A stretch of 54,253 nucleotides of DNA from Shewanella sp. TC10 (lineage in GTDB: Bacteria > Pseudomonadota > Gammaproteobacteria > Enterobacterales > Shewanellaceae): the NCBI RefSeq assembly GCF_009663145.1, contig NZ_VKHR01000032.1, positions 581 to 54,833 of the forward strand. Direction: 5' to 3'. The notes beneath the pieces were generated by a model that was not told the DNA's origin, searched no databases, and saw nothing but the letters and a program-made list of their open reading frames with translations. A program made the translations under genes and the position numbers. Shown here piece after piece: positions 49,465 through 54,253 of the stretch; within the stretch, counting starts at the first letter, position 1, and each line of letters starts with the position of its first letter.

Positions 49465-50071
49465 AGTAACTCCATCATCAGTTAAGGGGCTGTATCGCCC
49501 ATGCTAAGTGGTAACCTTAGCAATTCGCGCTGACTCAATGACCGCATCTCTTAATGAAAATAAATCCGTTACTTAATAACTAAGGACACTGAATATTGGT
49601 TAGCACATTTTAATTTAGTATTCGTAATGTAACTTTCAGAAAAAGAGCAAGCTCCTAAACTTAAATTACTTTATCTACGAAACCATCTTATTGATTTATG
49701 TTAATTAAAACTTAAAAGAGCGCTTAAAGCCACTTTTTTACATCTTCTAGCATAGTTAAATTTCAAGGTTGTGATCTGCTTAATAAAATTCTTAAACTTT
49801 AAAATGTGTTTTGAGGATCGTATCTAAGCATCAATTGATCTGTTTATGTGCAGTATATTGGTACTTAGATGAACCTAAGATGAACGAATTGCCATTCTCG
49901 AAATTCCAGCCATTGAAATTACAGCCATTGAAATTCCAGACTTTTGAATTAACAGGCTTTTGAATTTATAGGCTTGAAATCACAGGTATTGAAATGCTTG
50001 GTTGCGACATTCATGACGGCTATAAATTCATGACGGCTATAATAGTTGACTTAAATCGTAGGCTCAGGGGT
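49465..50071. other. Non-coding gap upstream of the cytochrome gene
   Basis: It contains the cytochrome promoter and leader hairpins near 49487-49521, A/T-rich sequence without open frames, and from 49891 the tandem array listed separately. I found no convincing FNR or CRP site. Confidence 0.4.
49891..50042. repeat. 15-17-bp tandem repeats before the SRAP gene end
   Basis: GCCATTGAAATTACA, GCCATTGAAATTCCA, GACTTTTGAATTAACA, GGCTTTTGAATTTATA, GGCTTGAAATCACA and GGTATTGAAATGCTTG form a degenerate array of about six copies. Then ATTCATGACGGCTATAA occurs twice exactly (50009-50025, 50026-50042). It lies 30-180 bp past the SRAP stop codon. Confidence 0.85.
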
Positions 50072-50638
50072 TTATGCTGCTGAAACTTTGATCCATTTAT
50101 CAGGTAATGCCTGAATCAATTCACTGACTTGCTCTGGGGTATCGTTGAGCCAACTGCTAATGGCTGTGGAGGGGATAAATAGCGGCATGCGGTGATGATA
50201 TTGGGCGCACTTATCATTAGGTTTAATGGTTAAAGTGACTAATTGCTTTAGCTCTGGATAAATAACGCCAGCCATGAATAAAGGTTTATTAGCAGCATGA
50301 GAAAAGCGATATTTTTGTTTTTTGGCTTTACCTTCATCCCGCCACTCAAACCAGCCACTGCAAGGCACTATGCAGCGATGTTGCTCAAAGGCGCGAGCAA
50401 AGGTGGCTTTTTCTGCGGCAGTTTCAGCTTGGGCATTAATGATGAGTTTTTTAGACCATTCAGGTTGTATGCCCCAACTTTGCTGAGTGGTAATAAGCTC
50501 ACCATCTGTAGAACTCAGCACAGTAACTGGATCTGTCGGTCTTAAATCGAGATTCGTTTGAATACTCAATGGCTGGTCAAATAGTGGATCGAGTAGCCCT
50601 TTCATTCCATCAAGTAAGACCTCCAATCTGCCACACAT
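50072..50638 (-). CDS. yedK: SRAP domain protein (YedK/HMCES)
   Basis: A 188-residue protein that covalently binds abasic sites in single-stranded DNA through its N-terminal Cys2 (MCGRLEV) after Met removal. Other active-site residues are Asn68 and Glu72 in NAQAETA, Glu98 in PCSGWFEW and His in YHHRMP (about 148-149). All conserved catalytic residues are present. It protects abasic lesions during replication. Monocistronic; despite the usual annotation as SOS-associated, I see no LexA box upstream in the gap with the fadE-type gene. Confidence 0.93.
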   Translation of the reverse strand: MCGRLEVLLDGMKGLLDPLFDQPLSIQTNLDLRPTDPVTVLSSTDGELITTQQSWGIQPEWSKKLIINAQAETAAEKATFARAFEQHRCIVPCSGWFEWRDEGKAKKQKYRFSHAANKPLFMAGVIYPELKQLVTLTIKPNDKCAQYHHRMPLFIPSTAISSWLNDTPEQVSELIQALPDKWIKVSAA

Positions 50639-50957
50639 AATTTGTCCTTTCCATTTCAGTTCTTGAACAATATTGTCCCGTTAACGTTAGCATTATAAAA
50701 CCATTTCTTGCGATTATTTTCATAAAAAACCTCTCGATAATTGGTCAATTTTTATAAAAATTCAAACGAGCGTATAAATTTTTAAATTATTTTTATCTTC
50801 AGCGTACACGTGTAAGTTCATGAAATGGCGATAATTATTTTTAGTGAGTGCTTTGTTACTGTAAATATTAGCTTTATTTTACAATTAGAATATTTGATCT
50901 AATTTAATTTTTGTGACGTAATGCACACTATTATTCTGGTCTGATGAGTGTAGAACT
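50639..50957. other. Divergent promoter region, yedK / fadE-type gene
   Basis: A/T-rich non-coding gap. It holds a PsrA/FadR-like half-palindrome at 50761-50778 and a TACACGTGTA palindrome at 50805-50814. No gene. Confidence 0.45.
50761..50778. promoter_or_regulatory. Candidate PsrA-type operator of the fadE-type gene
   Basis: TTCAAACGAGCGTATAAA keeps the left half of the PsrA palindrome (CAAAC-N4-GTTTG) perfectly and three of five bases on the right. In Shewanella-like bacteria PsrA represses fatty-acid degradation genes, and the next gene is an acyl-CoA dehydrogenase; still a weak match. Confidence 0.35.
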
Positions 50958-53195
50958 ATGAGCATAAGAACAACATTTAAAAAAGTATTGCCGAGTATTT
51001 CAACGACTGAACAAGAAGCGCTTGATGCGGGAGATGTTTGGTTAGAAGGCTCAATTTATCAAGGTATTCCAGACTTCGCCGCATTGCGTGATATTCCAAA
51101 TGCGACATTGAGTCTTGATGAACAAGCTTTCTTAGACGGTCCTGTGCAAACATTGATTGAAATGGTCGATGATTTTGATATTCAAAATGGTAAACACTTG
51201 CCAGAAGATGTGCTTAACTTCCTTAAAGAGAACAAGTTCTTCTCACTTATCATTCCTAAATCATACGGCGGATTAGAGTTTAGCCCTTATGCAAACTCAA
51301 CGATTGTAGCGACAATTGCTGCCAAAAGTTCAGCTGTAGCTGTAACCGTAATGGTACCTAACTCCCTAGGCCCAGGTGAGTTATTGATGCATTACGGTTT
51401 AGATAGCCAACGTGATTTTTGGTTACCACGTTTAGCTAATGGTTTAGAAATCCCTTGTTTTGCGCTTACAAGTCCTGAAGCGGGCTCTGATGCTGGTGGT
51501 ATTCCTGACATCGGGACTGTCACCATGGGCGAATACGAAGGTAAAGAAGTACTGGGTTTATCGATAACTTGGGACAAACGTTACATTACCTTAGCGCCAA
51601 TCGCGACAGTATTGGGCTTAGCATTTAAAGTTGAAGATCCACAGGGTTTGCTTGGCGGTAAAGAACAACTTGGTATCACTTGTGCGTTGATCCCTAAAGC
51701 GCATCCAGGTGTGCAATTAGGTAATCGTCATGATCCTATGGGCTGCCGTTTTTACAACGGTACGACTCGTGGTGAAAACGTATTTATCCCAATGGACTTT
51801 ATTATTGGTGGCCAAGAGAAAATTGGTCGTGGCTGGCAGATGCTAGTGAGCTGTCTAGGCGCGGGTCGTGGTATTTCATTACCTGCACTTGGTGTGTCAG
51901 TAAGTCAGTGCTCGTTTAAGTCTTCTGCTGAATATGCCGCTGTGCGTGAACAGTTTGGTTTATCTATTGGTAAGTTTGAAGGTATCCAAGAAAAGCTTGC
52001 TGATATAGCGGGTAAAACCTACCTACAAGAAGCGATGCGTGTATTAACCACAGAAGGATTAGGTTTAGGATTAAAACCGTCTGTTGTTACAGCGATTGCT
52101 AAGTACCACATGACTGAATTAGGTCGTGATATTTTAGACTCGGCGATGGATATTCAAGCGGGTAAAGCGATCCAGCGTGGCCCACAAAATACTCTAGCTT
52201 CAGGTTATGTTGCTCAGCCAATCGCTATTACGGTTGAGGGTGCTAACATCCTTACACGTAACTTAATGATTTTTGGTCAAGGTGTGATGCGTTGTCATCC
52301 ACATTTACAAAGCATGGTTGAATCTATTCACAGCGATGAAAGTGATGCTGATAAAACCTTTAACCGCATCTTTAGACAAACGATTGGTTACAGTGTGGGT
52401 AATAGCTTACGCGCATTTAAATTAGGCTTGTTGCCGTTTACAGCGCCAGCTCAGTCAAAATTGCCTGAAGTGATTGGTTATGAAAAATCAGTTCATAAGC
52501 TTGCATCAAAACTGGCTGTATATGCTGACTTCTCGTTACTGGTACTTGGTGGCAAACTTAAGCAGGCTGAAATGCTATCTGCTCGCTTAGGTGACGTGAT
52601 GAGTTACTTGTATGCAGCTATGGCATCGATTCGTTTTTACGAGCAAAAAGTTTCTGCTGGTGAGCGCAGCCAAGCTAAGCCATATTTTGAATACGCTACG
52701 CGTTGGTCATTATGTAAAGCTGAAGAAGCCTTGTTAGCATTTTTAGAAAACTTCCCATCTAAGCCAACTGGTCAGTTCATGCGTTTAATTACCATGACTT
52801 ACTCAGGTAAAATGGTAAAAGTGAATGATGACTTAGTGCGCGAACTTGCTGAGCAAGCACAGCTTGATACCGCGTTTAAGAAGCAGCTGACTCATTTGAT
52901 TAAACCTGTTGCAGGTGATGGTAACTACATTAATGAGCAAGCTTACCTTGCTAAAATGGCGTGCTTACCATTACTTTCTAAAGTGAAAAAAGCACTTAAA
53001 CAACGTGTATTTAAAGCGGGTGTTCGCTTCTCTATTACACTTGATAATGCACTTGAAGCTAATGTCATTACAGCTGATGAGCACAAGCTATTGCAAGATT
53101 ATAATTTAAAGCGTGAACGTGCTATTCGTGTTGATGAGTTTGATTTTGACTTAAACTTAATCTCAGACAAAGCAGACTTAAAAATCGCAAACTAA
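50958..53195 (+). CDS. fadE: FadE-type acyl-CoA dehydrogenase
   Basis: A 745-residue flavoenzyme that starts fatty-acid beta-oxidation by forming trans-2-enoyl-CoA. The acyl-CoA dehydrogenase core spans about 75-480: LPEDVLNFLKENKFFSLIIPKSYGGLEFSP, the FAD/substrate segment ALTSPEAGSDAGG, and IQAGKAIQRGPQN with VEGANILTRNLMIFGQG near the catalytic base. The C-terminal DUF1974 region (about 490-740) is typical of FadE. Slightly shorter than E. coli FadE (814), as in Shewanella homologues. The start has a weak ribosome-binding site. A candidate PsrA operator lies upstream and a strong terminator downstream. Monocistronic. Confidence 0.92.
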   Translation: MSIRTTFKKVLPSISTTEQEALDAGDVWLEGSIYQGIPDFAALRDIPNATLSLDEQAFLDGPVQTLIEMVDDFDIQNGKHLPEDVLNFLKENKFFSLIIPKSYGGLEFSPYANSTIVATIAAKSSAVAVTVMVPNSLGPGELLMHYGLDSQRDFWLPRLANGLEIPCFALTSPEAGSDAGGIPDIGTVTMGEYEGKEVLGLSITWDKRYITLAPIATVLGLAFKVEDPQGLLGGKEQLGITCALIPKAHPGVQLGNRHDPMGCRFYNGTTRGENVFIPMDFIIGGQEKIGRGWQMLVSCLGAGRGISLPALGVSVSQCSFKSSAEYAAVREQFGLSIGKFEGIQEKLADIAGKTYLQEAMRVLTTEGLGLGLKPSVVTAIAKYHMTELGRDILDSAMDIQAGKAIQRGPQNTLASGYVAQPIAITVEGANILTRNLMIFGQGVMRCHPHLQSMVESIHSDESDADKTFNRIFRQTIGYSVGNSLRAFKLGLLPFTAPAQSKLPEVIGYEKSVHKLASKLAVYADFSLLVLGGKLKQAEMLSARLGDVMSYLYAAMASIRFYEQKVSAGERSQAKPYFEYATRWSLCKAEEALLAFLENFPSKPTGQFMRLITMTYSGKMVKVNDDLVRELAEQAQLDTAFKKQLTHLIKPVAGDGNYINEQAYLAKMACLPLLSKVKKALKQRVFKAGVRFSITLDNALEANVITADEHKLLQDYNLKRERAIRVDEFDFDLNLISDKADLKIAN

Positions 53196-53235
53196 GCTGA
53201 TGCTTTTGTTAGACTTATAACAAGAGATATTGTTT

Positions 53236-53270
53236 AAAGCCGCCATCTAAAATTGATAGGCGGCTTTTTT
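53236..53270 (+). terminator. Terminator of the fadE-type gene
   Basis: AAAGCCGCC and GGCGGCTTT form the main stem, with ATC/GAT extending it, followed by a T tail. It lies 41 bp past the stop. Confidence 0.88.
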
Positions 53271-53453
53271 GTGCCTTAAAGAAACTAACAAAGTGTCATT
53301 AGGTTTGCTGCTGAGTAAATTTTAAGCGGATCACAATTTGCGATCAATTTTACCTTTTGGATATTTAATAAGGTGAAAATTTGAGCTTGGCAGCATTTTT
53401 CTTAGCTTAGTTTGGTAAATAATAAAGTACTTATTACTAATCTAGGAGGCAAA

Positions 53454-54023
53454 ATGGCACGATTATCTTTGATGACTAATGTCATTGTGATGTGTTTACT
53501 TCCTGGGATTTCACACGCTGCAGATACCATTATTGGGGGAACTGTGGGTTATCAAACTCACAGTACTTCATCTTCTTCAGGTTTATCGAGTGCTCAAGAA
53601 CGTGGCATAAATTATCAAATAAAGAATGGTTACAAACTGAATGATATTAGCCGACTTTATGGCACTTACTCATTCAATTCTGAAGATATGATCCAGCATC
53701 AAGGCTTATTGGTGTCTTATGACCGATTGTTTTCTTTAGATGAAACCGATCAAATCAGTTGGTTTATCGGTGCATCTGCAGGGTTAAGTGGTCATGAATT
53801 TCAAATGGCTGATATTGATCAAACTTATTATGATTCAAGCAGCTGTTACGTTTACGGCGGTCAAACAGGTTTGATGTTTGATTTTGGTAATGCGTTTACT
53901 TCAGAAATAGGATTTCGCTATTTAAAGCACAATTTTACTTCTTCAGATCAAAGTATCGATGCAATTTCTTTATCTGTTAATGATGCAGAGCAAGTGTATT
54001 GGGGAGTGGACTTTATTTTTTAA
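53454..54023 (+). CDS. Small outer-membrane beta-barrel protein
   Basis: A 189-residue exported protein. Signal peptide to about residue 23 (SHA-AD). The mature part alternates aromatic and polar residues as eight-stranded barrels do: TIIGGTVGYQTHS, INYQIKNGYKLNDISRLYGTYSF, QISWFIGASAGLSGHEFQ, TSEIGFRYLKHNF and a C-terminal VYWGVDFIF with the terminal Phe. ATG 53454 follows an ideal AGGAGG, so expression is probably high; an earlier in-frame ATG at 53412 lacks one. No partner gene. Its stop lies 16 bp from the end of the truncated cca fragment. Confidence 0.82.
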   Translation: MARLSLMTNVIVMCLLPGISHAADTIIGGTVGYQTHSTSSSSGLSSAQERGINYQIKNGYKLNDISRLYGTYSFNSEDMIQHQGLLVSYDRLFSLDETDQISWFIGASAGLSGHEFQMADIDQTYYDSSSCYVYGGQTGLMFDFGNAFTSEIGFRYLKHNFTSSDQSIDAISLSVNDAEQVYWGVDFIF

Positions 54024-54038
54024 ACTGGCTGAGTGTTA

Positions 54039-54253
54039 TTATTTTACTTTGCTTAAGATACATGTTACTTCTTTGTTGGCCTCGCAACTAAAACCACCAT
54101 AGCCTTGACCGCTTTTTCTCTCTGTTCGAGCTAGCGCATATTCTTGTTGGGTCTTAGGGTGTAAAAATACAGGAAAGTCTCTACCAACTTGGCTAAAGCC
54201 TAAATCAAACATTTCTTCGACTGAGCCGCCAACGACCACATAGTCTTTATCTT
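54039..54253 (-). pseudogene. cca: Truncated 5' fragment of cca (tRNA nucleotidyltransferase)
   Basis: Read from the window edge, the minus strand gives [14 protein letters not shown], then [20 protein letters not shown] and [20 protein letters not shown], a close match to Cca from about residue 20 to 76. Normal Cca then continues with DLKRRDLTINAMA, carrying the essential RRD motif, for a total of about 410 residues. Here the frame instead ends VTCILSKVK and stop at 54039. So the catalytic Asp pair and the HD domain are missing. The gene is either a remnant beside an intact copy elsewhere or was cut by a rearrangement that brought in the outer-membrane-protein gene. The 5' end lies outside the window. 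Confidence 0.75.

Noticed and set aside
11373..50042. Tandem repeats considered as CRISPR arrays
   Set aside because: Units are head to tail without unique spacers, degenerate and short (about 7-17 bp), and no cas genes are present.
1..54253. Search for rRNA, tRNA, prophage, toxin-antitoxin and defence genes
   Set aside because: I found no convincing example; all substantial frames have other assignments.

Overview
The window reads as chromosomal DNA of an AT-rich marine gammaproteobacterium, most likely Shewanella or a close relative. The evidence is MSHA-like type IV pilins, an aspartate decarboxylase/antiporter pair, a tiny multiheme c-type cytochrome, PdxY, a YfiR/GGDEF-EAL/receptor operon and many LysR-regulator/transporter pairs. 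I see no rRNA, tRNA, prophage, CRISPR array or recognisable defence island. The taxonomic call is inference from gene content only.

Layout. 1-5.2 kb: a secreted protein, a radical SAM enzyme, an SDR oxidoreductase, a lone MSHA-like pilin and a small membrane protein, with two copies of a structured MITE-like repeat. 5.4-11.1 kb: a YgiW-type OB-fold protein, an outer-membrane porin broken by one in-frame stop, a Nudix hydrolase, a second lone pilin, an alginate-export-type porin and pyridoxal kinase. 11.4-16.2 kb: the aspT-aspD operon and a LysR regulator. 16.7-19.3 kb: an AaeXAB-like efflux operon divergent from that regulator. 19.6-24 kb: an alpha/beta hydrolase, a glycine-zipper protein, and a LysR regulator divergent from a small membrane protein plus an SbtA-type bicarbonate transporter. 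24.1-28.8 kb: an operon of TonB-dependent receptor, YfiR and CHASE8-like/HAMP/GGDEF/EAL protein, probably coupling an outer-membrane signal to c-di-GMP. 29.4-35.8 kb: a multidomain PL7 alginate lyase, a CstA-family peptide/pyruvate transporter and another GGDEF/EAL protein. 36.2-43.1 kb: LysR/PACE efflux pair, M14-type carboxypeptidase, alpha/beta hydrolase, small membrane protein, a DCC-family protein with no canonical start codon, and a LysR/TDT transporter pair. 43.3-54.2 kb: a penicillin-acylase-family enzyme, a DUF2057 protein, a sulfotransferase ended by a third MITE copy, PpiC, a DsbA-family protein, a tri-heme mini-cytochrome, an SRAP/YedK protein, a FadE-type acyl-CoA dehydrogenase, a small outer-membrane protein and a truncated 5' piece of cca.

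Two layers are not explained by the genes. (1) A MITE-like element of about 280 bp with 17-bp terminal inverted repeats and two internal inverted repeats, apparently using TA targets. One copy ends 3 bp before a start codon and another supplies the stop codon of the neighbouring gene. (2) Many intergenic gaps carry private, degenerate tandem repeats with units of about 11-17 bp. Several begin at or just after a gene's stop codon, and the 14-bp ones repeat TAG/TAA so that stops fall in all three frames. Other oddities are an apparent AUU start codon behind a perfect Shine-Dalgarno, a porin gene with one nonsense codon, and the cca fragment. I found no clearly new multi-gene system; the repeat layers and the receptor/YfiR/c-di-GMP and SbtA modules look most worth following.
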